Shown piece after piece: positions 7,699 through 15,763 of a stretch of 35,641 nt of DNA. How positions within the stretch are numbered: the first letter of the stretch is position 1; every line of letters starts with the position of its first letter. The DNA is taken from NCBI GenBank assembly GCA_002352635.1, contig DEIT01000193.1, positions 66,702 to 102,342 of the forward strand. Reading direction: 5' to 3'. Position numbers and translations under genes: made by a program. Under the pieces are notes generated by a model. The model was given only the letters and a program-made list of their open reading frames with translations, had not been told where the DNA came from and made no database searches. The stretch comes from Hyphomicrobiaceae bacterium UBA2767. Its GTDB lineage: Bacteria > Pseudomonadota > Alphaproteobacteria > Rhizobiales > Methyloligellaceae.

Positions 7699-8778
7699 TT
7701 ACGCGGCTTCGAGCGGTGCGCTTAACACACCATCCTGCGGATTGACGCCCATTGGGCGAGTGCTGGACTTTGAGACGCCATAGCGATCGTAAAAGGGTTT
7801 CGGTAATGGCAGACCATTGGGGGTCGTGAGCCACAAACGCAGCAAATGTCGTTTTTGTGCAGGGTCATCAAAATCCTGGTATTCTGTGCGCGCATGCAGG
7901 GTAGTAAGGTTGTTGACGAACTGAATATCGCCAGGATCGAAAGAAATATCGAGCCGCAATTCGGCGCTGGCCGCCAGTTCCTTTACCATTTCCAGAGCCT
8001 TCTGCTGGCGTTGCGTGAGGGGTGGTACTCCTTCGAAACGCTGCGCAGATTCCACAAACGGTTTGACAAAACAAACATACAGGCGGTCATTGAGATAGTT
8101 AAACACGGGCATCGGGTAATAAGATTTCATGCCCGGTAGCAATTCGCCGCGCCGGTCGAGATAAAACGGTTTAGCCAGGTCGGCCATCAGACCGGGGTGG
8201 TTTTTCAGTATTTCGTTATGGATCGCAGGTCCGCTGACGACGCTGCTCAAACCGCCCGACTTGGATGCTTTCAGGCATAACAGCACAACCATTTCCGCAC
8301 CCAAATCGGAGTGGTAAGGAAGTGCGGCATGCGAGCGGTAGCCACGCGTTTTTACGTCGGCCGCGTCCTCGCCCAGATCCTTGACGTGACCCAAGACATG
8401 ACCCAAAGAGTTCTGCGATACCGCCTGGCCGACATGCGTGCCGATGCCCCAATAGGCGATGGCCGATTCCTCCCTGCTCCAGCGGTCAACTGGCAAGCCG
8501 TGCAGCATCGAAACGCCGCTCCCATTAACGACTTCGTCGCGGATGCGCGCCAATAGCGGACCGAGGCCAGGTAGGGGAAAATCGTTGCGGGTAATATCTG
8601 AAATTGCCAGCCCGCGCGATTTTATTGCGCTGACTGCTTCTTCCACCTCCTGGACATTGTCATCGGATACGCGGTGGTCCCAACCGCCCTGCGTCATTAA
8701 CTCTTCGCCTCGCCACAACGTCGGACCGCTCACTGGCGTGTCCGGTCCGAGTGCCGAATGTATCTTATTCATGTTCAT
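7699..8778 (-). CDS. TauD/TfdA family Fe(II)/2-oxoglutarate dioxygenase
   Basis: A 359-residue oxygenase that would couple oxidative decarboxylation of 2-oxoglutarate to hydroxylation of a substrate. The iron triad is visible as H156-S-D158 (PYHSDLGAE) and H295 (TTLHARTEYQD). R314 in KRHLLRLWL is the probable 2-oxoglutarate carboxylate ligand. The ATG at 8778 has GGAAGG just upstream; an ATG two codons later is equally possible. It lies 239 bp downstream of the ThDP enzyme gene on the same strand, with a 9-bp-stem hairpin between them, so it may be a separate unit. Family members attack sulfonates, aryloxy acids, gamma-butyrobetaine and other carboxylates; which one applies here is not visible. 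Confidence 0.85.
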   Translation of the reverse strand: MNMNKIHSALGPDTPVSGPTLWRGEELMTQGGWDHRVSDDNVQEVEEAVSAIKSRGLAISDITRNDFPLPGLGPLLARIRDEVVNGSGVSMLHGLPVDRWSREESAIAYWGIGTHVGQAVSQNSLGHVLGHVKDLGEDAADVKTRGYRSHAALPYHSDLGAEMVVLLCLKASKSGGLSSVVSGPAIHNEILKNHPGLMADLAKPFYLDRRGELLPGMKSYYPMPVFNYLNDRLYVCFVKPFVESAQRFEGVPPLTQRQQKALEMVKELAASAELRLDISFDPGDIQFVNNLTTLHARTEYQDFDDPAQKRHLLRLWLTTPNGLPLPKPFYDRYGVSKSSTRPMGVNPQDGVLSAPLEAA

Positions 8779-8831
8779 TTCCTTCCCTCACTCACTGGTC
8801 AAACCTACAGGATCACCCTGTTGCTGTCACT

Positions 8832-8858
8832 TCGACGCGCCTTCCATGTGCGCGTCGA
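8832..8858. repeat. Inverted repeat upstream of the dioxygenase gene
   Basis: TCGACGCGC (8832-8840) and GCGCGTCGA (8850-8858) are perfect arms around a 9-nt loop, 54 bp before the dioxygenase start. A self-complementary ACCCCGGGGT lies at 8873-8882. No T-tract follows on the minus strand. It could be an operator or a stem separating the ThDP enzyme gene from the dioxygenase gene. Confidence 0.5.
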
Positions 8859-9017
8859 GGATATTGTGTGGCACCCCGGGGTCACCCCCACCCAGGAGCT
8901 GTTGCGGGTAGTTCCGGCTTCTAGGTCTCCCGCAAGACAAAACGTCGGGAACGAAAAAAAGGCTTGCAGAGGGTAGGGGTAAACATCTGAACCTGCTGTC
9001 ATTTATGTTATCGGCTA

Positions 9018-10685
9018 CTAAACCGTGCCATCAACAATTGCGTCAATAAGGTTCGGCTTACCGCTGGCCATACCCTCCGAGACCGCTGTTTTCAGGTCAT
9101 CCGGATTGGTGACCCGCTGCGCGCTCATGCCCATGGATTGAGCCAGTTGGACGAAATCAATGGCAGGGTCATTAAAGTCCATACCGAGGAAATTGTCGTT
9201 GCCGTGAAAGGCCTTCAGGCGCTGTTTGATAATGCGGTAGGAACCGTTGTTGGCGATGACGTAGGTCATCGGCAGTTTCATGTTCACCGCCGTCCACAGG
9301 GCCTGGATCGAATACATCGAGCTGCCGTCACCAACTGCAACGCAGACCGGCCGGTCCGGTTGTGCCAACTGTACGCCGACCGCCGAGGGTACAGCCCAGC
9401 CAATGCCTCCCGACGCAGAGCCGTGATAGCTGTAGCGATCATTATAAGACAGCAATCTCGGCAGATAGCGTGTCGATGTTATCCCCTCTTGCACCACCAC
9501 CGCATCATCCGGCAAGCCCTCAACTAACCGCAGGCAGAACAAGTCCGTCGACATGGGTGTCATTGGTTCGGCGCTCTCGATGGCATCGACGAGCTTGGCC
9601 CGCTTGGCGCTCCAGTTGCGGTCTGCCATAACACCGATTGCCACTTTCACGCGTTCGGCCAGTGCCGTGCCGCCTTTCTCACGAATAGCCGGAATCAATG
9701 CCTTCAGGGTCTCACGCAGATCACCATAGATCGCTTGTTCAACGGGATAGTTTTTACCCATATCCCAATCGACCAAACCGATGTGCACAATCGGCAGATC
9801 CTCAGGCATCGGATCAACCTCGCTCCAGACCGACATGCGCAATGCATCGGCGCCGAGTACGACCATCAAATCATACTGTGAGAGCGTGTCACGGACGTTC
9901 TTCTGATTGCGGGTCAATGTGCCCATAAAGCACACATGCTTGGACGGGTAGTGCGAACCGAAGGGCACCGTCTGCTGGAGGACATCGGCGCCGAGCGTTT
10001 CGGCAAACTGAGTTACCTCTGTCAGGGCATCTGACTTGACCACTTCATTGCCGCAAATAATCACCGGGTTGTTGGCTGCAAGGATGCGGTCCGCGAGTCG
10101 GCCAAGCACATCATCCGCTGGTCGCACCCGGGTATTGACGCGGGTCGATGCGCCAAGGTCTATGCCGGCTTCATCGTTCAGCACATCACCCGGCAACGAC
10201 AGAAAGACCGGGCCCGTAGGCGGTGTCGTGGCAATTTTGGCGGCGCGGCGGATTACCCTGGGCAGGTCCTCAATGCGTGCGATCTCAGTCGCCCATTTGA
10301 CCACGGGTTGAGCAATGGGCACCAACGGGTCGTAGAGCAGAGGTTCGGTCAAACCGTGGCCTTGTTCCTGCTGGCCGGCGGTGATGATCATTGGGGTGCC
10401 GGTGAAGCCTGCATTGAAAATCGAGCCAATGGCATTTCCAAGGCCCGGCGCCACGTGCACGTTACACGCCGTCAACTTACCAGACGCACGAGAAAAGCCA
10501 TCCGCCATTGCGACGACAAGACTCTCTTGCAGACCAAGGACATATGTGAGGTCCTGGTGTTCACGCATGGCATGCATGATTGGCAGTTCCGTCGTCCCGG
10601 GATTGCCGAACAAGTGGGTAATCCCCTCGTCCTTTAACAAGGACAGGAAAATCGAGCCCCCCGATGTGATATTCATAGTCGGCAT
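9018..10685 (-). CDS. ThDP-dependent 2-oxo acid decarboxylase, benzoylformate-decarboxylase-like
   Basis: A 555-residue enzyme of the pyruvate oxidase/decarboxylase superfamily. The N-terminal PYR domain has the cofactor-activating Glu54 in GLQESLVVAMADG. The C-terminal PP domain has the ThDP motif GDGSS (452-456) ending at N480. NPG-x-x-ELP, the N-x-H segment with His77, and HGSASGGIGWAVPSAVG resemble benzoylformate decarboxylase (MdlC), which converts a 2-oxo-arylacetate to aldehyde and CO2. By eye, the MdlC active-site serine (NPGSNELP) is a threonine here (NPGTTELP, Thr31). The expected second histidine near 280 is not evident, as the segment reads GADALRMSVWSE. It may therefore act on another 2-oxo acid or an acyl-CoA. 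An acetolactate-synthase-like carboligase is the alternative. The start is an ATG. Confidence 0.82.
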   Translation of the reverse strand: MPTMNITSGGSIFLSLLKDEGITHLFGNPGTTELPIMHAMREHQDLTYVLGLQESLVVAMADGFSRASGKLTACNVHVAPGLGNAIGSIFNAGFTGTPMIITAGQQEQGHGLTEPLLYDPLVPIAQPVVKWATEIARIEDLPRVIRRAAKIATTPPTGPVFLSLPGDVLNDEAGIDLGASTRVNTRVRPADDVLGRLADRILAANNPVIICGNEVVKSDALTEVTQFAETLGADVLQQTVPFGSHYPSKHVCFMGTLTRNQKNVRDTLSQYDLMVVLGADALRMSVWSEVDPMPEDLPIVHIGLVDWDMGKNYPVEQAIYGDLRETLKALIPAIREKGGTALAERVKVAIGVMADRNWSAKRAKLVDAIESAEPMTPMSTDLFCLRLVEGLPDDAVVVQEGITSTRYLPRLLSYNDRYSYHGSASGGIGWAVPSAVGVQLAQPDRPVCVAVGDGSSMYSIQALWTAVNMKLPMTYVIANNGSYRIIKQRLKAFHGNDNFLGMDFNDPAIDFVQLAQSMGMSAQRVTNPDDLKTAVSEGMASGKPNLIDAIVDGTV

Positions 10686-10809
10686 TCCCCCACTTGATTT
10701 CTATCTGTACTTACAAAACAGGCCGTCTGAAAAGCCGACATCGTACGAAGGCAGTTCTTCTCAATTTCATTTTTGGGCATCCTCCACCTTAGGCAGAAAC
10801 GCACTCAGA

Positions 10810-12408
10810 TCAGTCGAAATGCTCCGCCCGGAGCTGCAGTTTCCGCACCTTCCCATTGGTTGTGCACGGAAACGAGGAGACGGAAATTACATGGCTCGGA
10901 ATCTTATGGGATGCGATCCGTCCACGGCAAAAAACCTCAATGTCACTCATGGTGATTTCTTCGCCGGGCTTGGGAATCACGAACGCAGCTCCTACCGTGC
11001 CCTTCTTATCGTCGGGCACACCAACCACGGCTACATCGGCCAACTTAGGATGACCGGTAAGGAAGGACTCGACCTCCATTCCCGATACGTTAAATCCCGA
11101 TGTCTTGTAGACGTCATCATTGCGGCCGATCCAGGACAGCACACCTTCTTCCGTTAAAAAGCCCATGTCGCCTGTGTTGAGCCAGCCATCGGTGCTGATT
11201 GCTTTCTCCGTTGCCTCGGGCTTGTTGTAATAACCCAGCATCACTTGGGAGCTGCGAACCAGAATTACTCCCACTTCTCCCGGCTCGACATCATTTCCGT
11301 CCGCGCCGACCACACGTACGACGTTTCCAGCCCAAGGCATGCCTACGCCCGGCGAAAAATTGTCGATTGGGTCCATGGCGTGCGTCACCGGCCCCGATGT
11401 TTCGGTCATGCCATAGCCGGTTCCCGCAGTGGCAAATTTAAATTTGGCAAAGAGTGGCTGGTTTTCGAGCCCGCGCGGGAAAACATTGGCGTGGCGCAGA
11501 GTTTTGATCTGTTTGCTGTTGACATCCAGCACCGCCCCCACCTCCTTCAGCGAGTGGATCATGCCATTGAATACCGTGCACTTGTGCTGCTCGATCAGCG
11601 TGAGGGCTTCGGTGGGATCGAAACGTTCCTGTAAGACCAAAGACGCTCCGGCGATCACGGCAGAAAGAACAGTATTGTGGCAGCCCGTGACCGCGAACAG
11701 CGGAAAGGTAACGAACACGGCATCGCCCTCAAAGTATACCTCGGCGATGTTGTAGGCATTGTTGAGGTTCGTGTGCGACAGCATCGCTCCTTTCGGCGCC
11801 GACGTTGTTCCGGAGGTGTATAGGATATAGGCCAAGTCACTCGGCTGATCCGCGGGGCAGGGCTGCATAGCGCTGTCTGCGCCGATCTCTTGCAGTGCTG
11901 TCCATCCCATCATTGGGGGCGTAAGATCAACGCCGTCCTCCTTGGCGACCACAATATGGCGAAGTTCGGGGCATAGGTTGGCGTCCAGAATATCTTGCAG
12001 CAGCTCCACGTAGGAAAACCCGGCCGAGTTGGCCTGCGTGAACACAGCGCGCGCTCCGCAATCGCTTAATGCATATGCCAGGTCATCGCGCCGCAAGCGT
12101 GTATTGAGCGGCACCAGAATCGCGCCGAGCCGGGTTGCCGCAAACTGGGCGATAACCCATTCTGGGCAATTCGACATCCATAAAGCGATCCGCTCGCCAG
12201 GTTTTACGCCCAGCTCGAGAAGGGCAATCGCGATGCGGTTTACAGCCGTGTCCACTTCCTGGAAGGTCCAGCACGCGCCTTCGAAATGGAGAAACGGCGC
12301 GTCGGGACATCGCGCGGCGCGCCGGACGAGAATACTGTCAATCGTGCTGGGCCGCTCGAGAGTAATTGCGCCGGCGGAGTCTTTCCCATGAAGGTCTGCA
12401 TGTCTCAC
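10810..12408 (-). CDS. AMP-forming acyl-CoA synthetase
   Basis: A second class I adenylate-forming CoA ligase, 532 residues. Motifs are the P-loop YTSGTTSAPKG (197-207), YGMTET (332-337), TGD (412-414), YKTSGFNVSGMEVE and the catalytic lysine in NGKVRK (K520). Like the ligase at 1447-3066 it has Ser at the SGTTS position, unlike the malonyl-CoA synthetase of this window, which has SGTTG. The start is a GTG at 12408 overlapping the stop of the upstream CoA-transferase (GTGA), so the two are translationally coupled. A ligase plus CoA-transferase pair suggests that one primes the acid with ATP and the other recycles CoA from a product ester. A 124-bp gap separates it from the ThDP enzyme downstream. 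Confidence 0.9.
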   Translation of the reverse strand: MRHADLHGKDSAGAITLERPSTIDSILVRRAARCPDAPFLHFEGACWTFQEVDTAVNRIAIALLELGVKPGERIALWMSNCPEWVIAQFAATRLGAILVPLNTRLRRDDLAYALSDCGARAVFTQANSAGFSYVELLQDILDANLCPELRHIVVAKEDGVDLTPPMMGWTALQEIGADSAMQPCPADQPSDLAYILYTSGTTSAPKGAMLSHTNLNNAYNIAEVYFEGDAVFVTFPLFAVTGCHNTVLSAVIAGASLVLQERFDPTEALTLIEQHKCTVFNGMIHSLKEVGAVLDVNSKQIKTLRHANVFPRGLENQPLFAKFKFATAGTGYGMTETSGPVTHAMDPIDNFSPGVGMPWAGNVVRVVGADGNDVEPGEVGVILVRSSQVMLGYYNKPEATEKAISTDGWLNTGDMGFLTEEGVLSWIGRNDDVYKTSGFNVSGMEVESFLTGHPKLADVAVVGVPDDKKGTVGAAFVIPKPGEEITMSDIEVFCRGRIASHKIPSHVISVSSFPCTTNGKVRKLQLRAEHFD

Positions 12409-13631
12409 GATTCTTTTTTGCCCCCGACGGAGTGAGTGCTACGCAATGCTTCGATTTCGGCATCGCTCATTCCCAAAATATCCTGAAGAATGTGATCGGT
12501 ATGTTCGCCAAGCGTGGGCGCTATCCGTTCGATGGTGCGCACCGGTGAGCCATGCAGGCGAATTGGTGATGTGGGAAGCCGAACCACCGTGTGCGTCTTG
12601 TGGGGCATATCTTTCCACATCCCGCGCTCGATCAGATGAGGATCCTCGGCAACTTCGGCGACGGTCTTGACCGGAGCAAACGGCACATTGGAAGCGGTGA
12701 GCAAATCCGCGACCTCTTGCTTTGAATGTTGTTGCGACCAGTCAGTTATCGCCGCGTCAACCTCCGCCATGTTTTCAGCACGGCCGATCGTATCACTCAG
12801 ATGCGCCTCTTCCAGAAGGTCCTCGCGTCCGATCACGAGCGCCATATCTTTCCAATGCTTCTCGGAAACACAAATAATCGCCACATGCCCGTCAGAGGCG
12901 GGGTAAACATTATAAGGTGCCATCGCCAGCCCTGGATGCATGTTGCCGGTTCTCGGCGGCACTTTTTTTCCGCCTTTCTCAGCTTCCAAATGCGCGCCCA
13001 TGGCGCTCGCCATGGCGAAAACCATCGCTTCTTGCATGGACGCTTCCACGAGCTGCCCCTTACCGGTCTTCTCACGATTGTGCAGAGCTGCGAGGATTGC
13101 GACGCAAAGATGCACTCCGCCCATGAAATCCGAAATCGCCGGCCCCGCCTTGATCGGCGGGCCATCGGGAAACCCCGTCGCATTCATCGCACCGCTGATT
13201 GCCTGGATCGTTAGATCCATCGCGGGAAGTTCCTTGTTTGGCCCGTCCAGCCCGAACCCTTTGCTTGAGCCGTAAATCAGACGCGGATTGATTTTGCGAA
13301 GATCATCCCAGCCGACACCGCAGCGGTCCATTACGCCGATATTGAAATTTTCGACCACAACGTCGGCCTTTTCCGCCAAACGCTGGACGATTTTGCGACC
13401 ATCGGTAGTCTTGAGATCGACGGCCAGTGATTCCTTATTCGAGTTAAGCCATAAATATGGATAGGGCTCTCCGTCCGGATGGCGGCGGCGCACAATGTCG
13501 CCTTCCAGCGGTTCGATCTTGATTACCCGTGCGCCGAGAAAGCCCAGCAGCAGGCCGCAATAGGGACCGTTGTAAATCTGGCCAAAATCCAGGACCATGA
13601 TATTGTCAAGCGGTCCATTGGACGTTGTCAA
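12405..13631 (-). CDS. CaiB/BaiF (type III) CoA-transferase
   Basis: A 408-residue family III CoA-transferase. The N-terminal LDNIMVLDFGQIYNGP and VVVENFNIGVMDRCGV motifs are typical. The catalytic aspartate is D139 in PAMDLTIQAISG, which forms the aspartyl-CoA thioester in FRC/CaiB. I chose TTG at 13631 as start because GGAGGGG lies 5 nt upstream and homology begins right after it. A TTG at 13748 would add 39 non-homologous residues and would lie upstream of a TATAAT at 13737-13732. It heads the minus-strand unit with the coupled CoA ligase and is divergent from the dehydrogenase at 13793. Donor and acceptor are unknown. Confidence 0.9.
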   Translation of the reverse strand: MTTSNGPLDNIMVLDFGQIYNGPYCGLLLGFLGARVIKIEPLEGDIVRRRHPDGEPYPYLWLNSNKESLAVDLKTTDGRKIVQRLAEKADVVVENFNIGVMDRCGVGWDDLRKINPRLIYGSSKGFGLDGPNKELPAMDLTIQAISGAMNATGFPDGPPIKAGPAISDFMGGVHLCVAILAALHNREKTGKGQLVEASMQEAMVFAMASAMGAHLEAEKGGKKVPPRTGNMHPGLAMAPYNVYPASDGHVAIICVSEKHWKDMALVIGREDLLEEAHLSDTIGRAENMAEVDAAITDWSQQHSKQEVADLLTASNVPFAPVKTVAEVAEDPHLIERGMWKDMPHKTHTVVRLPTSPIRLHGSPVRTIERIAPTLGEHTDHILQDILGMSDAEIEALRSTHSVGGKKES

Positions 13632-13731
13632 GAAAACCCCTCCGCTATGCCCCAAAGCCGCCGCCCAAGCATATGTAGCTTGGCAAGCACCCGTACATTT
13701 GCCCGTTATTGTATCAGTTATTGCTCTAACA

Positions 13732-13737
13732 ATTATA
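13732..13737 (-). promoter_or_regulatory. Candidate -10 of the CoA-transferase/CoA-ligase operon
   Basis: TATAAT on the minus strand, about 100 bp before the chosen TTG start. The -35 at 17 bp spacing (AGACTA) is poor, which would suit an activated promoter. TTATTG is directly repeated nearby (13706-13723). Confidence 0.3.
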
Positions 13738-13792
13738 GCGCATTTCAAAAATATTAGTCTATATCAACGGTGCAATTTCAAAGGAGGCGCCC

Positions 13793-14932
13793 ATGGAAAC
13801 TTATCCTGCAGTGTTCGAGTCGGAAGAACAGACCGCATTTCGCGACACGTGCCGACGGTTCGCGGAACGCGAGATTGCACCGCGTATCGACGAGGCGGAG
13901 CGTACCGGTGTCTATCCCCGCGAATTGAGGCTGAAGGCGGCTGAAGCCGATCTATTGGGTATCTGCACGTCGCCCGAACATGGCGGAGCGGGCGCTCCGC
14001 TGATCTTTCAGTGCATCGCCGTCGAGGAATTCTCCAGCGTATGCGCCGGCCTCGCCACGGGGCTGAACAGTCTTGGCCTGAGGGTTCTCGATCAGGAGGG
14101 TACGTCCGAGCAAAAGGCGCGCTATCTCAAGCCGGCGAACCAGGGCAAGATCGGATCAGCATTCGCCATGACCGAGCCCGGCGCCGGTTCGGACGTCCTC
14201 GCCATGCGCACGACCGCCACCCGCGAGGGCAATGGCTGGCGCATCAAGGGAAACAAGCTGTACGCCACCGGTGCACCATGCAGCGACTTCATGATGGTGG
14301 CCGCCTATACCGACAAGAAGAAACGCCGCGACGGCGTCAGCCTGTTCATCGTGGACACTGATGCCGAGGGCGTGGAGATACACAAGATGGACAAGCTGGG
14401 ACATCACGCAATGGAAACCGGCAACGTGTTCCTGGATTGTGCACTTCCGGCGGATGCGCTGATTGGCGAGCCCGGCATGGGCATGGCCTACATCATGAAG
14501 TTGTTGGAAGGAGGACGGATCACCCATGCCGCACGCAGCCTCGGCGTAGCGCGCGGCGCGCTCGATCTTGCCATAGAATACGCCAAGGAACGCGAGACAT
14601 TCGGCAAGACGATCAATAAATATCAGGCTATTGGAATGAAGCTCGCTCAGATGATGACGGACCTGCGGACAGCCCATCTCCATGTCTATTCGGCGGCCGC
14701 GAAGTACGATGCCGGTTCGCCCACTTTACTTGAAGCCTGTATGGCGAAACTGGTGGCCAGCGAGGCTTCGGTTTCGATCACCGATCAGGCGATGCGGATT
14801 TTCGCCGGTGTTGGCTACATCAATGACGCCCCGATTCAGCGGTTTTTCCGTGATGCGCGTCTTTATCCGATCTCTGAGGGCACCAACGAGATTCAACTAC
14901 GCACCATCGCCCGGCTCGGAGACATCATCTGA
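13793..14932 (+). CDS. Acyl-CoA dehydrogenase
   Basis: A complete 379-residue acyl-CoA dehydrogenase. Visible are the helical N-domain, the flavin/substrate motif AMTEPGAGSD (125-134), the ETFGKTINKYQAIG dimer/FAD helix (268-281) and the catalytic base Glu362 in ISEGTNEIQ. The catalytic residue is in the short/medium-chain position. The ATG at 13793 has a strong AAGGAGG about 6 nt upstream. It stands alone on the plus strand, divergent from the CoA-transferase operon and convergent with the DUF2889 gene, so it needs its own promoter in 13632-13792. It would introduce the 2,3 double bond into the pathway's acyl-CoA and reduce ETF. Confidence 0.92.
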   Translation: METYPAVFESEEQTAFRDTCRRFAEREIAPRIDEAERTGVYPRELRLKAAEADLLGICTSPEHGGAGAPLIFQCIAVEEFSSVCAGLATGLNSLGLRVLDQEGTSEQKARYLKPANQGKIGSAFAMTEPGAGSDVLAMRTTATREGNGWRIKGNKLYATGAPCSDFMMVAAYTDKKKRRDGVSLFIVDTDAEGVEIHKMDKLGHHAMETGNVFLDCALPADALIGEPGMGMAYIMKLLEGGRITHAARSLGVARGALDLAIEYAKERETFGKTINKYQAIGMKLAQMMTDLRTAHLHVYSAAAKYDAGSPTLLEACMAKLVASEASVSITDQAMRIFAGVGYINDAPIQRFFRDARLYPISEGTNEIQLRTIARLGDII

Positions 14933-14971
14933 CGGCAAGAGAAATGCGCGCGGCTTTGCGATGACGGCTAT

Positions 14972-15568
14972 TTATGAGTCCATGTCCTTGCCCGCACCAC
15001 CCTCGCCGGTCAGTTCTTCATGCCGGTCCTGGAAGAGTTCGGGCCAACGGCTTTTCGCAACAGGTCCGTCGCTGCGGTACGCATGGCAGGAGTCTAGCAA
15101 TGCTGGCTTCTTCTCGGCCGGAAGCTTCTTCTCGCGCTGTTTCAAGGGGTAAATGGTCTGGAAAGCGGTGACGGCGATGGGCCCCATCAACATGTCACGT
15201 AAGTGGGTGCACCCTTGAGTGCCTCCCATCGCCTCGATTACTGCGCGCCGCCATCCGGGCCCTATTTTCAGGCCGGTTAGGCAGTCAAATGAAGCGGCCG
15301 CTTCAGCACAAATGTTATAGGGAACCGACACAGCTGTTGCTTCGGCCGCCATCACTGTCATGTCGTCATTCAGGGTTAAACGGATAAGCATCTCGTGCGC
15401 GGCTTCACCGGCGCTGACACCGTTCCTGTCTACATTCTCATAACTGTAGGTCTTGGTGTCCGTCATCCGGCCTTCGATATCCCACAGACCGTCGTCGCGC
15501 TGAAAACCCATGCATTTGATTTCACGGCAATGGATATGCTTGCGGCGGACGGCTTTGCTCAAGGACAT
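14972..15568 (-). CDS. DUF2889 family protein
   Basis: A 198-residue protein with the DUF2889 signatures: paired Arg/His near the N-terminus (AVRRKHIHCREI), RDDGLWDIEGRMTD (24-37), GLKIGPGWRRAV (99-110), and the GCTHLRDMLMG and AFQTIYP segments. The molecular function of the family is not established to my knowledge. I recall members near aromatic or steroid acid degradation genes, which fits this context. There is no signal peptide or membrane segment, so it is probably cytoplasmic. The ATG at 15568 has AGGAA about 7 nt upstream. It is convergent with the dehydrogenase at 13793-14932 and lies just upstream of the insertion-sequence debris. Confidence 0.82.
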   Translation of the reverse strand: MSLSKAVRRKHIHCREIKCMGFQRDDGLWDIEGRMTDTKTYSYENVDRNGVSAGEAAHEMLIRLTLNDDMTVMAAEATAVSVPYNICAEAAASFDCLTGLKIGPGWRRAVIEAMGGTQGCTHLRDMLMGPIAVTAFQTIYPLKQREKKLPAEKKPALLDSCHAYRSDGPVAKSRWPELFQDRHEELTGEGGAGKDMDS

Positions 15569-15614
15569 TTATTCATTCCTATTATTAAATAATTCCAGCT
15601 GATATACGCCCCTG

Positions 15615-15648
15615 CCATTGCTCGATGACGATCTGGGCTTCCCTCAAC
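15615..15648 (-). mobile_element. Short IS3-type transposase fragment
   Basis: On the minus strand these bases encode LREAQIVIEQW, which in IS3-type transposases lies shortly before the RPHSALGYRPP tail. Here it comes after the IS terminus at 15649, not before the tail, and then runs into unrelated sequence (QGRISAGII, stop). It is therefore a displaced piece of a second copy or a product of rearrangement. Confidence 0.45.
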
Positions 15649-15716
15649 TGACCAGCCCCACCTGATTGGTCCAGTTTGAATGTTAGTTCATGGTTGGCCT
15701 TTCCTGCAACGGGATG
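15649..15716 (-). repeat. 68-bp IS end, copy 1 (inverted relative to copy 2)
   Basis: These 68 bp are the exact reverse complement of 20304-20371. Identity stops abruptly on both sides: outside at the IS terminus (GGTCA then G here, A in the other copy) and inside at CATCCCG. The two inverted copies flank about 4.6 kb containing a dehydrogenase, a CoA-transferase, an IclR regulator and an IS481-type remnant. They could support inversion of that segment. Confidence 0.9.
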
Positions 15717-15763
15717 ATGGATTCCGGCGCTGGAGGTCGGTATCCGAGCGCGCTGTGGGGGCG
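15649..15763 (-). mobile_element. IS3-type element remnant (transposase C-terminus and terminal end)
   Basis: The minus strand reads the typical IS3-family transposase tail RPHSALGYRPPAPESI and ends at TAA with PTMN. About 40 bp of non-coding IS end follows, closing with GGGGCTGGTCA (TGACC on the plus strand at 15649). The junction with the interrupted CoA-transferase gene is at about 15763/15764. Everything upstream in the transposase is missing, so the element is inactive. Confidence 0.7.

Noticed and set aside
8805..9002. 65-residue minus-strand frame in the gap before the dioxygenase gene
   Set aside because: It overlaps the inverted repeat, has no SD or family-like motif, and occupies the expected promoter region.
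9138..9527. 129-residue plus-strand frame opposite the ThDP enzyme gene
   Set aside because: It is antisense to a clearly conserved enzyme, has biased His/Arg content and no recognisable motif: a shadow frame. The same holds for other long antisense frames, for example 5427-6203, 10381-11157, 16197-17015 and 32484-33545 minus.
10722..10731. Exact Neisseria DNA uptake sequence GCCGTCTGAA in the gap between the ThDP enzyme and CoA-ligase genes
   Set aside because: One 10-mer by chance in 35 kb is not surprising, no second copy or inverted pair was noticed, and the gene content is alphaproteobacterial.
13632..13748. Longer N-terminus of the CoA-transferase from TTG 13748
   Set aside because: It has no homology, no SD, and a TATAAT lies inside it; GGAGGGG 5 nt before TTG 13631 decides the start.
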